From Argentina anserina (taxonomy: Eukaryota; Streptophyta; Magnoliopsida; Rosales; Rosaceae): a stretch of DNA of 64,000 nucleotides. The first letter of the stretch is position 1, and each line of letters opens with the position of its first letter. The translations under genes were made by a program, and so were the position numbers. Location: positions 29,148,501 through 29,212,500 of the forward strand of contig NC_065874.1 in assembly GCF_933775445.1 (NCBI RefSeq), in the 5' to 3' direction. The notes below the pieces were generated by a model, which saw only the letters and a program-made list of their open reading frames with translations, was not told the origin of the DNA and ran no database searches. Below are positions 34,799 to 46,880 of the stretch, piece after piece.

Positions 34799-35280
34799 CA
34801 ATGGTTTAAATATCTCTTATCGTATCATATCGGTCGAGAGGTAAAACGATATATCGGAGATATATCGGTTTTATCGGATTTGCTTATTTTCAATAAAATT
34901 TATAAAATTATACTTCAATATATACCAAATAAACTATAAAAACGGTACTAAGTAAACTAAAGAAAATAAATATTTGATTTTGTGACAATTAAAGTACACG
35001 AACGACATTTAATAATACAAAATAGGTATTTAAGAATGATTATTTAGACTTGAAATTCATCATATATATTTAAAATATATATAAATTAAAAATATATATG
35101 AAAAAATAAAAAAAATATAAGTTTTTCAAAAAAGATAGGAAATAAATATTAAAAAATTAAAGTTTGACCAATATTTGACCGTTGACCATCATTTATGCGT
35201 TGACTGATAAATTTTAACCGATATGCCCTTATCGTATTAGATTCGAAATATCGGCGATATATCCGATATTTCGAACACTG
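34799..35280. mobile_element. hAT-type MITE, 482 bp, 8-bp target duplication
   Basis: Left end CAATGGTTTAAATATC and right end GATATTTCGAACACTG are imperfect inverted repeats. The flanks GATGTAGG (34791-34798) and GACGTAGG (35281-35288) differ at one base, an 8-bp hAT-type duplication. Subterminal parts repeat TATCGG/CCGATA motifs many times; the core is very AT-rich. No ORF. Confidence 0.87.
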
Positions 35281-38200
35281 GACGTAGGACGATGATGAAA
35301 TAGTCGGTTCAGTGTTGATATAATCTAAATATTTAGATCGTGTCTCACATTCGGGATTTCATATGATATTTATGGCAGTTGAGAACTTGAGATCGATCTT
35401 ATCTATAAATGAAAATTGAAGGATAAGGTGGTTGGCCATTAGAATATTCAAAAACCGGCCTTGTATTTTGGATCGTTCATTTGAATTGGTTCCTTCATGC
35501 ATAATGGTTATATAATAGAAGCTCAATTCAGTACAAGTTCAGCAAAAACCATACTTATATCATTCAATTATTATAGCTCAAGTTGTATACTTTGATAGTA
35601 AGTCGATCGGTAATATAATCAAGTATATCAAATAAGTGATGTCAATATATGAGCGTAAAATGAACTTATTGTATATGTTATCAAATAACTTAATTTGTCC
35701 ACGATTTTATTGCGTCAACTATGAATTCAACTTTGATTGTTCAAATTCTTCCGCAAGTAAGAATTAATGGGTTGGCATGTATTGATGGTATATATCTTCA
35801 TGTATATATGCATGCATGCTTAATTATATTACGTACGTACGTGCTTAATGATGACTAATTTGGTTTCAGAATAAATTAGTATCATATATTATGGAAGTCA
35901 CTCTGAATTAGTGTTATAGTATGAAGGATCTTTTATTAAATATAACATGTCTCCAAGACAAACTAATACAGTACTGTTTGACCTATGCTATTGGAACTAT
36001 CCGATTTGTCTATGATAGGCTTGAGCATATTAAGTTTTTGCAATGTACATATAGTTCCCTCTTGTTTTCCATATGGGGGTTGTCATATTGCTTTATTGAT
36101 AAATTGAAATTTGAAACTTTAGAGTCTTCCTCAACAATTTACAGGAGCTAGTTCATCATCCATGATCGATCTCTCAATGACTCTTCCACCAACATAATAG
36201 TGATCGATTTGGTACAAGTATTAGCATAAGTACTATCTCTAATCGATATGTGTTACAATTTTGCATCTGTATTTAAAAAGTTACATAATTACATATATTA
36301 GCGGAGTTACATATCTTTTTTGGTACTTTCAAATACGATGCAGTACGTATGCATCGTTAGGTACATCCTGCTTCTTAAGGACAGGCTTTATTCATGAGCA
36401 AGATTTCATGGTACGGTTGGTGGAAACTTCATTGGCAAGGAATTTTTTCTAATCAAATTTCTCATTTTTCTCGGTAGACTTATACAGAAACTTGATGGCT
36501 TTCTTTCCACCACAGTCCATGCATGTTAGATGGTGCTTCAGACATTAATTAGTTGTTGGAGAATTGTGCACGATGATCATATGGACAATTCTAATACAGT
36601 CTAGCCTTGATTGTTCGATACCTTAGATTAATTTGCTAGTATAATCACCAGTCCTTGCCTTCCAAACTGCAATTCGTTGAGACAAATAAATATTGCAGTT
36701 GTTTGGTCTAAATTCTCTCTTACTCAAAGCATGCATTCTTCAAATTCCCTGAAGTACCTGGCCCTTTAAGCCACTGTTCTGGTCTCTACCCCATGTAAGT
36801 AAATGGCAAATGAAAGCCTAACTAGTTTTTGTTTTTAAGAATCTTTAAGCAAATTTTCCGTTCATAAGAACACCAACAAGAAAGACAGAAATTTAGCAAC
36901 AATTAATGATTTCTGAGGAAAACCAAACTATTTGTTTTAACCACTTCAAATCCATGTGTCGAGTGATTAAACCATTTGGGATATGATCGATCTCCTCATT
37001 GAACTATTTGATGTAGTTTGAAAGGAATATGTGATATGATCAAATTCCTCTGGCATGGATAACTTCATGCCTTCATCTAGTTTGAAAGGAGCTTCATAGC
37101 AATCCCACCACATGCTATGTTACAACAGTACATACATATGGATTACACTCTTAAATGTGCAGGGCTAAGCATTCCATGTGGGAGCGAATATAACAAAGAT
37201 ATCAGCCATATACACCCCATCGCTCCATGTGAGTATGAGAACAGAGAAACTTGGCAAGAAGGACAAGTTTACGCATATAGTTATTTCGATCAAGCAAATA
37301 CATATATAGATATATATTCATCCATTCTTTTCCCATCCTTATCTATGATCCTTCCTCCATGTGACCTATAATCTAAACCAGATCCTTAATACATCATCTG
37401 GTCTGTCAAATTTTGCAGGCTACATGACCCGTGGATGTGACCTGAGAAAATAACATTATAATAGTTATATCTTTTCTATACATAAATCCAATGTAATGTC
37501 TTAATTATATATTCGAGATCCTCGAACGGTTTGGCTATTCGAATTCGGATACTGTCTTTATCGTGTAGCTAAGGAGATATATTATTAGGGTTTGTCATTG
37601 ATGCAGTAATGCAGAAGAAGACTAGATAATGCAGGTGTTGGGGCGCAGGGTTACAAAAGCTTACTTGAAAGACTGTATTCTGGAACAAAGTAGTCTTACA
37701 TTGCATGCACTTTGGAATAATATCAATGGGGACACCGGGATACTTCACCAGTTTGACTGGGTGGGTCGAGGAAGGACAATTTTGTCAGTGAAGCAGGGGT
37801 TCATACAAGTTAATGTGAACATATATATCTGATTGTCAATGTGAAAAGCTATATATTTTTCGGTTCATAGATGATGTAACCCTAAATTTGTTACTGTTTT
37901 CTCTATGAAGTTCAGATGGCAATGATCACCTCCAATCAGCTGGTTCGAATCTGCAAATTATTCTGTATTTCTCTTACAACTTTATATATAAGTGAAAAAC
38001 TGAAAATATTGAAAACACGTTTACTGGATATTGATTGATGGGATGAGCATTTACAGATTTCTGATATTGTTATTCATTAGGTCATTGAAATACTCTCATA
38101 TTGCTTTGATTATAAGCAAGGTTTATACGATCTGTGTCATATACTCGTGTCATTCATATATATGCTTTGATTGTACATGCAATATCATTACTAGAAGAAA

Positions 38201-38643
38201 AAGCTGAAAAATGTATGGTGATGGAGATATATAGTATCCACTCTCTAGCTACAAGAGATGGACGGTAAAAATTGATGAATGTATTGATTCATATGGGGCA
38301 AACCATAAAAGATTTGATGAGGTCAATGTCAATGTGCATATGATACTTTTGGTTAGAGGAAGAACCATTTTGAAGCAAAGTCACATGCATCAATCGCATT
38401 CTAGTAATAGGTTCGTCTGGTGCAGTTCATTGAGGAAAGAAAACATAGCTTCATAAATTCATGAATTCGTAATAATAGCTCGGCATCGGGCATTGGTACG
38501 AAAATGATTGAAGGGATCCCTTACAACAAGTCGTCCTTTTGCCCTACAAGGATGGATCTAGATTCCTTCCCATGGCGCCCAAATTAGAATGAGGAAGATC
38601 ATGTACGTGGTGGTGGTGTACCGTGTACATGTTGAATGATAAA
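35281..38643. other. gene-free region, 3.4 kb
   Basis: AT-rich DNA with TGCATGCATGC and ACGTACGTACGT runs near 35810-35840. Small ORFs (35921-36151, 36261-36452, 37117-37371, 37629-37832) have no recognisable domain or splice context and are not called. Confidence 0.45.
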
Positions 38644-39645
38644 CTGTTAAACAACGACAAATGTGGCCCGTAGACTAATTGTGCTGATTCTGTCACAACT
38701 TAGCCACCTCACAGGTGTTAGGTTTTAATCACAAAATGTCTCGGTACAATTATGTATTATTCACCCACTTATAATCTCTATTTTATTTCTCACTTCTTAC
38801 ATGTGAGATCTCTCGTCTCCAACACCCCCCTCACGTGTACACCTAATTTTTAGGTATATACATGACAGATTAACATCCCACACACTGAGACGAAATAAAC
38901 CAAGGTCGAGTAACCAACAACACTTGGTGACCATTCAATCGGAAACCCTCCGATGACATGATAATGGAACCAAACTCGGGCCTATGACAAAGTGGTACCC
39001 AATTCGAGCCCGTGATAGATTGGAGGCACGACTGGAGAGGAACCTGCTAGGGGTGGGCATAAATAACGAAAATCTCGATCCCGTCCCGATCCCGTCCCGT
39101 TTCATAATAATGGGATGGGACGTGGGACGAATAATTTATATCCCACATTTAATGAAAACTTAAAAATTCTTATTTATTTGTATCAAAATGAAACTAATTT
39201 ATATTCTTAATAACTCTAAAATTATATCAACTCAAATAATAACGGTAAATTATGATATTTTGAACATAATATGCATTTTTTTGTTAAAAATTCATTATTG
39301 AATGTTACTTTGTTATGAAAAAGTAAAAATATAAGTTTTTATTTAACTTCATAGGAAAGTGGGATTTGTCCCGTCCCGTCTCTATCCCATCCCGTCCCAA
39401 CCGGGATTAATCCCGAGTGGGATGCATTCTTAAAAACCCTCGTTCCGTCCCGATCCTGTCCCGATTCAAAAGAGTGGGACGGGACGTGGGATGAGCCCCG
39501 TCCCATCTCATCCCGTCATGTGCCCACCCCTAGAACCTGCTTTGATACCATACTAAATAGCAACAAACGTAGCCTATGGACCAACTATATCGATAATATC
39601 CCAATTTGGCCACTTCTATGGGTGTGGGAGTGGGTGGTTAAATTC
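38644..39645 (-). mobile_element. TRIM-type retrotransposon, interrupted by a hAT MITE
   Basis: On the minus strand the 3' LTR is about 38824-38644 (starts TGTTGGAGACGAGAGATC), preceded by a purine tract GTGAGGGGGG. The partial 5' LTR (about 39645-39554) is about 70% similar to the 3' LTR end (GGCC-C-TTTGT-GTTG blocks) and is followed by a primer site TGGTATCAAAGCAGG, complementary to initiator tRNA-Met. The interior is very short and non-coding, as in TRIMs. The 5' LTR appears truncated. A hAT MITE sits inside (39048-39532). Confidence 0.7.
39048..39532. mobile_element. hAT-type MITE, 485 bp, perfect 8-bp target duplication
   Basis: Left TAGGGGTGGGCATAAA and right TGTGCCCACCCCTA are inverted. 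GAACCTGC lies on both sides (39040-39047 and 39533-39540). Subterminal regions are packed with CCCGTCCCGATCC / GGGACGGGACG motifs in opposite orientation. Nested in the TRIM interior, so it is the younger insertion. Confidence 0.93.
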
Positions 39646-39850
39646 TTTTCATTTTCTGATTTTACCATCATAGTCGTGATTATTTTTTTGTGAGAGTCTG
39701 TGACAGAAATGCCTATTCATAAATTTACAATTTGGTGAAACTCTACCTGCCAATAGTAGTAATAACTCTATATTTTGAACGATATCGATAATACATTTAG
39801 AAGATTAGGTTAAAGTATTAATCTTGGGAAACATAGCCTTATATATGTCC

Positions 39851-41361
39851 CCTAGCGGTGGTGGTTCCTTCTTTGGTGGTGGCTATATCAGATGTGTGGC
39901 GTTTGAAGGAGAGGATGGTGATTAATGAGGAGGAGAGGAGTGTGTATGTGTTCCATTCAAAGATCTGGAGGAGAAGAAGAGGGTGCTTCAAGATGGGCCA
40001 TGGTTTGTCAATAATAGGATGCTCTTGTTGGAAGATTACGATGGAGTTCGAGATCTGAAGGATATCTCTCTGAATTTTCTTGGGGTGTGGGTTGTTGTTT
40101 TTGGGCTGAAGATGCGCATGCGGAATGAATTATCTTTGGCTCGTATTGTAAACGTGCTCGGTCATTTTGTGAAGCCGGATCACACAACTCTAAAGCGCCA
40201 GGCTCATGTTTAACGAATTCGATTGATGCATGATATTCGTCGTCGAGCCTTGTTTTGGCGGTCTTTCAATTTTGCATCAATGGTGCAGTACGTGGATCTT
40301 GAGCTTTTGTATGAAAAATGCAGAGAGTTCTTTCTAGAGTGTGGATTGTTTGGACATGGTGGAGGGGTTTATGATCAAGCCTTGTGTGTGGTGGAGGTGG
40401 TTGGGAGTTTGGCGACAGTGAAGGTAGAGTTTTTCAAGGAGAATCCAAGAGTGGAGGTGGAGACTTCGAAGGCTGTAAGGTTGTAGAGGTTTCAAGGCTG
40501 GAAGCGAAGGTAGGAGGTCCTATGCAATTGGCGGCGCCAGTTCTGGGCTTGGATTATTCTCTGAAATTTCAGGGGGGAAACCCTAATTCAAAGTTAGGGT
40601 TGATTGTGTTGAAGGCGGGTCAAGGCATGCCGGTTTTGACTGAGCCTTTTGTTGGGCCTGGAGCGGAAGGGAAGGCTACTGGGCTCGTAGCATCTTCTGT
40701 GTCAATCCCTACAGCTGCTCTTGTGGCAGTTAGACCGCTTGTGAAACTAAATTGTATTGGGTTGGATTTTATAACTGGGTCTGAAGCTTCTACAATTGCG
40801 ACTTTCATTGGGCTTTTGAAGTCATTTGAAGGGGTGGTGACACCCTCGAGTCTGAAAAAAGTGAGACCGACTTCACCATTTGCGGGGGAGCCTATGAAGA
40901 GCCCAAAGACTGCTAAGTTGGGGCGCCCTCCTCGTAGTCAAAATAAGAAGCCTAAAACCAATAAGAAGAAGCCAGTGCCTTCTGAGTTGAGTTTTTAGGT
41001 ATTAGTGATGATCCAAGCCCTAGCTCTAAGGATAAGGAGAAAGTTTAAATTTCTTTTGGGTTTTTAATATACTTAATCTTTTTTTTGGGTTGCAGATGAG
41101 TCTTTTCTGTTTTTTTTTTTCAGTTTTTGGTTGTGTCAGTTGTTTATATGGTTAGCCTCTTTCCATGTTTGTTGTGGTTAGTTTTTGTTGTTTCCCTGCA
41201 TCGGGTTTCGGTTTTTAGATATGTGGTATATCATATGTATCACTTTAGTGTTTTTCACCATAAATCCTTGTCTATTTTTCAAATGTGATAGCGGATGGAT
41301 ATTTAATGACTACCTCAGCATGCGTGTGCGCTCTCAATGAATGAATTCATCATTAAAAAAA
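39851..41361 (+). mobile_element. LINE (L1-type) remnant with ORF1 only and 11-bp target duplication
   Basis: The frames read a DUF4283-type segment (GPWFVNNRMLLLEDYDGVRD, LARIVNVLGHFVKPDHTT) and a zinc-knuckle relic (CREFFLECGLFGHGG), the usual ORF1 protein of plant L1 LINEs. It shifts frame near 39990 and again after 40210 and 40480. A basic low-complexity tail follows to about 41000. The 3' end is ATGAATTCATCATT plus A run, typical of plant LINEs. TATATATGTCC occurs at 39840-39850 and 41362-41372, a target duplication that brackets the insert. No reverse transcriptase (ORF2) is present, so the copy is internally deleted. Confidence 0.82.
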
Positions 41362-41372
41362 TATATATGTCC

Positions 41373-42941
41373 ACAACCCCTTCAAGAAAATTCGAATGAA
41401 AAGCAATCTAAACCAAACAAACATCTGCGATCATTTTAATTCTGATGCTCGAGTTCGATCGCATGCATGGGATCATCAAAATCATTTATATGGTTGAAGG
41501 AAGGGACCAACATAAATCCATTATTCTTCCCAAACGTACAACCCACTATGCATTAATCCAACTCTAATGCATGCCTACCCTAATTGTTTGAACCTTTACG
41601 CAATCTATCTTCATGAATAAAGCCACAAGTTTCTCAACCAAGCAAATGGGGAATCATATCTAAGAGACCAGGCAACGACCTTTTTTATCATCTTTGGTTT
41701 CTTATGAAACAGCAACATTTGCAGGTGCAGCACCATCACTATGTCTGTCCAAAACCCCCAATTCATGGCCCCGAATTTTCTTTCTTTTTATTTACAAATT
41801 GACAGAGTAGTCGAGTTCTTGCTCAAAGCTTGTTAAAAAGACCAACTACCATACCAACCAACTTAACTGCCTCTTGTATTATATACTACACCCAAAAGGG
41901 GTCAAGATTTTAATTAAAAAGGATTCTGGCCAGCCTCCTATTTGATTAATGGTCTTTTATTTTGCTTGTTGATGATTTGATTACACTAATATAGATTTAT
42001 AGGGGAGTCACCTAACGCATGCATAAAATTATGCAGAAGAGAAATACATGGACAAAGCCACACCATAGATTGGAGCACTGTACTGTCAGCCCTTATTCAT
42101 TTGGAAATTCTGAAAGTAATAATGAACAAAATTGATTCTTCCCCAACTTTACCAATTTGGTCGGGTTTCAATATATACTCATAACAAAGGTTAGTTGATG
42201 CGACAAACTGAAGTAGATAAAATGATGAACTTCAGTAAGTGCTGCGACGTGTGAGGTAGCTGGTTATAGAATCGACATTGGAGTAAGCTGATTAGTACGT
42301 AGCGGTACAATGAGAACTTTATTCCTCGCGTAACGACCAAAATGAGATATAGTTTTGCTAACGATCTAGGTCATTCAAGACCAACATCCCCCATTATGCA
42401 GCTCGGTTCCCTCTGGTGGCAGCGTCTTGTTCGGTCACTTTGGTCTTCAAATATCACCTGTGATATTACGTTAAATCCGAACATTGGTGGACTTGAAATT
42501 GGCCAAAGGCCAAATTTTTTTTGTTAATACAATATATATCCATATAAATATTGATGTCTATAAAATCTTTAAAAATATAAATAAGTGTCAATGAATGTAT
42601 AAGAATATTTTAAAAATTGATAACAAATTAAAATACTCAAACATTTTTTTTCTCAAATTAATTAGATTGAAACTTAATAGCTCATATTTGCAGTTTCATA
42701 TTCAATATATAGAGTAATAAGAATATTAGATGAAAATACTTGATGATTTTTTATGAGATTTAAGAAGAATGATACCGTAATGTAAGAGTCCAAATATATA
42801 TATATATATATATTAGCACTAATATATTGAAAATTTGGGGTGAAGATTGTAGCATGGGCTCCAGTCAGGACAATCCCTGGGCTGGATCTGCTAGTGGTTA
42901 TAGTTTAGGACTTTAAGCAACATTTCATCTCTATTGACTTA
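41373..42941. other. gene-free DNA with (TA)n run
   Basis: A TA run lies near 42796-42812. GCTGGATCTGCTAGTGG near 42880 resembles the phrase beside the palindrome at 11628. No gene or bounded element could be supported. Confidence 0.45.
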
Positions 42942-43291
42942 GGGCGAGTTTGGCCCCGAGTGTTTGCCAGATTATGAGCTTAAATTCTCAAATAATATGA
43001 TTGAGGTGTTTGACAAATAGAAATTGTAGGTGATTATATGAGAATTTCACACACACACCGAGACAAATTCTAAAAGCTACAAATTGGAACTTCTTAATTC
43101 TAGGAGTGATTATTTTATGTCTATTACCTTACTACCACACTTTTCTAAACTTATCACACTTTTATATCAATATTCACTAAACACTTCAAGTAATCACAAC
43201 TAATTATTCTCACAGATCAGCTTAACTGATTGAATAATCAGCTACAGCTGAAACTGATTATAAAAAACTCATCTCGGGTCCAAACTCGCCC
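42942..43291. mobile_element. Tourist/Harbinger-like MITE, 350 bp, TTA target duplication
   Basis: Left GGGCGAGTTTGGCCCCGAG and right CTCGGGTCCAAACTCGCCC are inverted repeats with few mismatches. TTA flanks both ends (42939-42941, 43292-43294). Subterminal inverted segments around ATGAGCTTAAATTC and GAATAATCAGCT are AT-rich. No coding capacity. Confidence 0.85.
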
Positions 43292-44377
43292 TTAGACAAT
43301 TCTTGTTGTTCAGAATGCAACACTTTATCACTACGCCGAGCAACGTGATAATACTATTCCGCTCCAGTGTTCATGGTTTAGGATACACAGAACACTAATT
43401 TATAACAGCAAATCCTTTTTGAAAATTACAATAAATAATGGGCTCTAAAATTGGCCCTAGAATTATGCAACTAACAATAACATTGGGACTCCAGAGGAAA
43501 AATCGAAATGGCTACAGCAGCCCACATCGTTCACAATAATATCATTTGCTAAATGGGCTGGCCTCATGGAGAACTGAGAATTTGAGACGTTTTTTTTGGT
43601 AATGCAAAGAATATATTACCAATGAAAAACCATTGCTTGGTGATTACAAGATTATTCTCTACAGGTATAAAAGATTGAACCACATCAGTTAGCATTAATT
43701 CTATCATCTCTTACATCTATAAGTATGTGTATGAATGTCAAGTGCACAGATCCGTACACAGCTGCTGAATCTGAAAAGGGCTGTTATCTGCCAACGAATA
43801 AGTGCCGGTTTTCCCATTGCTTGAGCAAGTCATATTCAGTTGATTTCCGAGCTGGTTCGTCTGCAAGATTGGTGAACACATTCAAATACAGAACCATGTA
43901 TCAGTACAATATTAATTCTACAGTAAGTCGGTCACCTAGATTACATAAATCCTAAGAAACTTAAATCTGGGAACAATGTTTTCAAAAAAAAAAATCTGAG
44001 AACAATAAGGCTAGAAGGAGTAGAAGATTCAAAATAATAAGGACGATGAGGCATTGGCATCAGGAGAGTTGAGTTGAGGAGCTCAGATTGCCCAGATAGG
44101 CCTTTCATATCTCAGAACTTTAGTAGAACAGACACAAGAACTGAGAACTTTTTTAATCCAAATTCTTAAATTTTGGAAACAGTAGGTTAACGTTTTAATA
44201 AAACTAAAACAGGTTTCATCTGATTAGAGAATTTTCTCTAATTTGTATTCTAATGGAACATCCTTTTTTAAGCGAGTACTTGTGTTTTTCAAGTAATGAT
44301 AAAATTTTTTTTTGGTCTGAAGGTAATGATAAATTTATACATCAGAAGAAAAGAAGTAGAGCAGCAATTACCAGACA
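43292..44377. other. rhomboid 3' flank with a possible LINE 3' tail on the minus strand
   Basis: Around 43580-43640 the minus strand reads ATATATTCTTTGCATTACC followed by an A run, the usual look of a plant LINE 3' end; the sequence upstream of it on that strand (to about 43960) may be its body, but no domain is recognisable. The rest up to the rhomboid stop is its 3' flank. Nothing else is seen. Confidence 0.35.
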
Positions 44378-46071
44378 CTAAATTTGGCGAGGCTGGCACT
44401 TCCATTTGGAGGTTGGGACGCAGCTCAGATAATGACACCAGGAACAGTACTCATTGAGATTGACTCCTCTTAGTAGATAAATCAGACCAAGAGTAAACCT
44501 TTCAAAATCAGACGATCATTGTCAGAAAATTCTCATGTCAACTGAATTTAGGCACCAAAGATGAAAATAAAGTTTCATTTCCAATAAAGAAAGGAAATAA
44601 TTAAAGTGCTATTAACCCCTTAGATAGTACTTAGTACTATTGTCAAGGTGATCAATTAGTATTAGACATAAAGAAACAGACAGCTATCAAGGTTATGTAT
44701 TGGTTTAAGACGGAGATTATTATATCTGTTATATGCATATAATATCAAGTTCTCTGAATTGATCATAATTATGCACTCATTAATATGCCGTAAAATTGTC
44801 ATGAAAGTAGTTATGGTTCAGAAAGTCGAACACTTAATTTCCAGGGATTCAGATGCTTACCCAACAATCAGTAGTATCATGGAGATCACCCACAATACAT
44901 ACTGATAAGTCTTATATTTAGATCTAACTGGAGTTGCAAAATATCCAGGAGGAGTATTCCTTTGGTTAACCCATTTAAATTGGGGCCGAATCAGAAACAC
45001 AAATCCAAGGAGAAATCCAGAAACAAATCCTCCAATATGAGCAAAGTTGTCCACATGTGGAAGAACACCCACTGCTAAATTTATTGCAATGATGAAAATG
45101 AGAGTAAGCAATGCCGCTAACTGCACATAAAAGGCAGAAACTGTAACGTGAGAAGATGGTACATATTAAAGAGCTGAATTTCTAGCTTGTAGAAACTTTA
45201 ATTACCTTGTTTGCGTATATTGTCCAGTTTGATATAAGCTCTGAAAGCATGCTTCCCAGTAAACCAAAAAGTGCACCAGAAGCACCAACAGAAATACCAT
45301 TGTTGATAAAAAGAGCTGAAAGCAAACTCCCGCCGAAACCAGAGATGACATAAACCAACCCAATTCTCACTGTAGAAGAGCAAATCAGAAACCATTAGGT
45401 TTTCAAACAGTTTTACATAATGTTGCATACTTATCAATCAGTATTTTTCTTAATATGACTGCTTCATATAAACTGCATAATGGAACATTTCAAATTATTA
45501 GGTAATTTGTTTACAGGAAGAAGATAAGCAACACACTGGTCATATTTCAGGCACTCTCGTTTGGCAGAATTACTGTGTCTCAAGTAAACTTCTAATAGTC
45601 TGAAAAGCCACAAGCATAAAAAGGTCTCTCCAATTAAGTGTATCACTTCTCTTCTTTTATGGGCCCTGGAGCATATGTTGTATGAAAACTTACCAACATA
45701 GTTATGCAGATTATTATGTGATCCACTATATATGATTACTGCTTTAGGATTGCAATTTAATTTTTATTCCCTAGAATTGCTATTAGTCTCAGGCCAAGTC
45801 ACCAAGAATTATTTGTACTTTTGTTATACAATAACTGTTTTCTGCTTTGTCTTTCATTACAAATACATTACACCACAAGCCGGGATATAGAATCAGATGC
45901 ATACCAAACCCAAATTCCTGTTCAAGTCGAATTCCAATAAATACAAGACTCAGCATATTGGTCAGTACATGGAAAAGTCCAGCATGTAGCCACAAACAAG
46001 AGAGCAACCGCCATGCCTGGTGACGTCCGTGGATCATTTTCTGCACTTCTAGAGCACCCATCTTGTCTAAT

Positions 46072-46416
46072 CTGAAGAATGAAAGCACATACAAAGAAGT
46101 CAGATATATACCGTTCTCTCTTGATTACAACTAAGACCAGCTAACTTTAGCAGTTGTAGACTTGTGATGAGGCATATTAGTGATATTACAATGATGACAT
46201 TAAACAGCTTACTGCAAATCAGTCATAAAATTTTGCAGGAGTGCCAGCCCGTCCTTAGATCTTACATAAGAGATTAAGAAATAAGAAGGACACTCATATA
46301 ACTCATATTCTTAGCTCTTATTTTCAAAACAGAAGATAAAGTAAGCTCCATTTGCATCCCTTAAAGCCCTAATTTTAGCTAGGGGTGAGGCATATTGCAA
46401 TGAAGACATTAAATCA
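46072..46416 (-). other. rhomboid intron 1, part between exon 2 and the copia element
   Basis: Non-coding intron sequence ending at the CTTAT target duplication (46417-46421) of the copia insertion. Intron 1 resumes at 54207 and runs to the exon 1 donor at 54669. Confidence 0.75.
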
Positions 46417-46421
46417 CTTAT

Positions 46422-46544
46422 TGTCGGCGTGAATTCGGCCGGGAATCACGGAGTAATTAGTGGCAGAATAGTGGTAGAATTAGCCTATATAATCAAGTAG
46501 CACTTGTGTATGAATCATTAAGCAATAGCAATAATCTTTCAACT
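46422..46544 (+). repeat. 5' LTR of the copia element, 123 bp
   Basis: Starts TGTCGGCG, ends CTTTCAACT, directly followed by the tRNA-Met primer site. Contains CTATATAATC as a TATA-like element. Very short for a copia LTR. Confidence 0.92.
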
Positions 46545-46609
46545 TGGTATCAGAGCCTCCGTGCTCTTTTTTCTGGGTATTTTTCCCATTTTTATTCCGG
46601 TCGGTTACA

Positions 46610-46880
46610 CCGCTGCCTCCTCCCCTCCGGCGCTCCCTCACCGCTGCCTCCTCCCCTCCGGCGCTCCCTCACCGCTGCCTTCCGGCACTTCCCGACGTCG
46701 CCGTTCACCTGTGCCAAGCCCGACGTCGCCGAACTCCTCTGCTGCTCTCCGACGTAGCTCGACCCGACGTCGTCCTCTTTCCGCCGTTGTTGTTGTCTCC
46801 CCGCCCCGACGTCGCTCGCCGCTCCTCAGTCGCCGTTGCTGTCTCCCCGCCCCGACGTCGCTCGCCACTCCTCAGTCGCC
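46610..46880 (+). repeat. GC-rich tandem duplications in copia leader
   Basis: A 34-bp unit with CTGCCTCCTCCCCTCCGGCG is present twice (about 46614-46680), and a roughly 55-bp unit with CTCCCCGCCCCGACGTCGCTCGCC is present twice (about 46795-46880). The leader up to 47110 is unusually rich in CCCGGCCC/GACCCGGTCC motifs compared with the AT-rich surroundings. Confidence 0.7.

Noticed and set aside
37935..37960. GGTTCGAATCTG resembling a tRNA B box
   Set aside because: No A box, no cloverleaf arms at the right spacing.
43725..43955. 76-codon ORF with several Cys and His (KCRFSHCLSKS)
   Set aside because: Spacing fits no known finger, and it lies antisense to a probable LINE tail.
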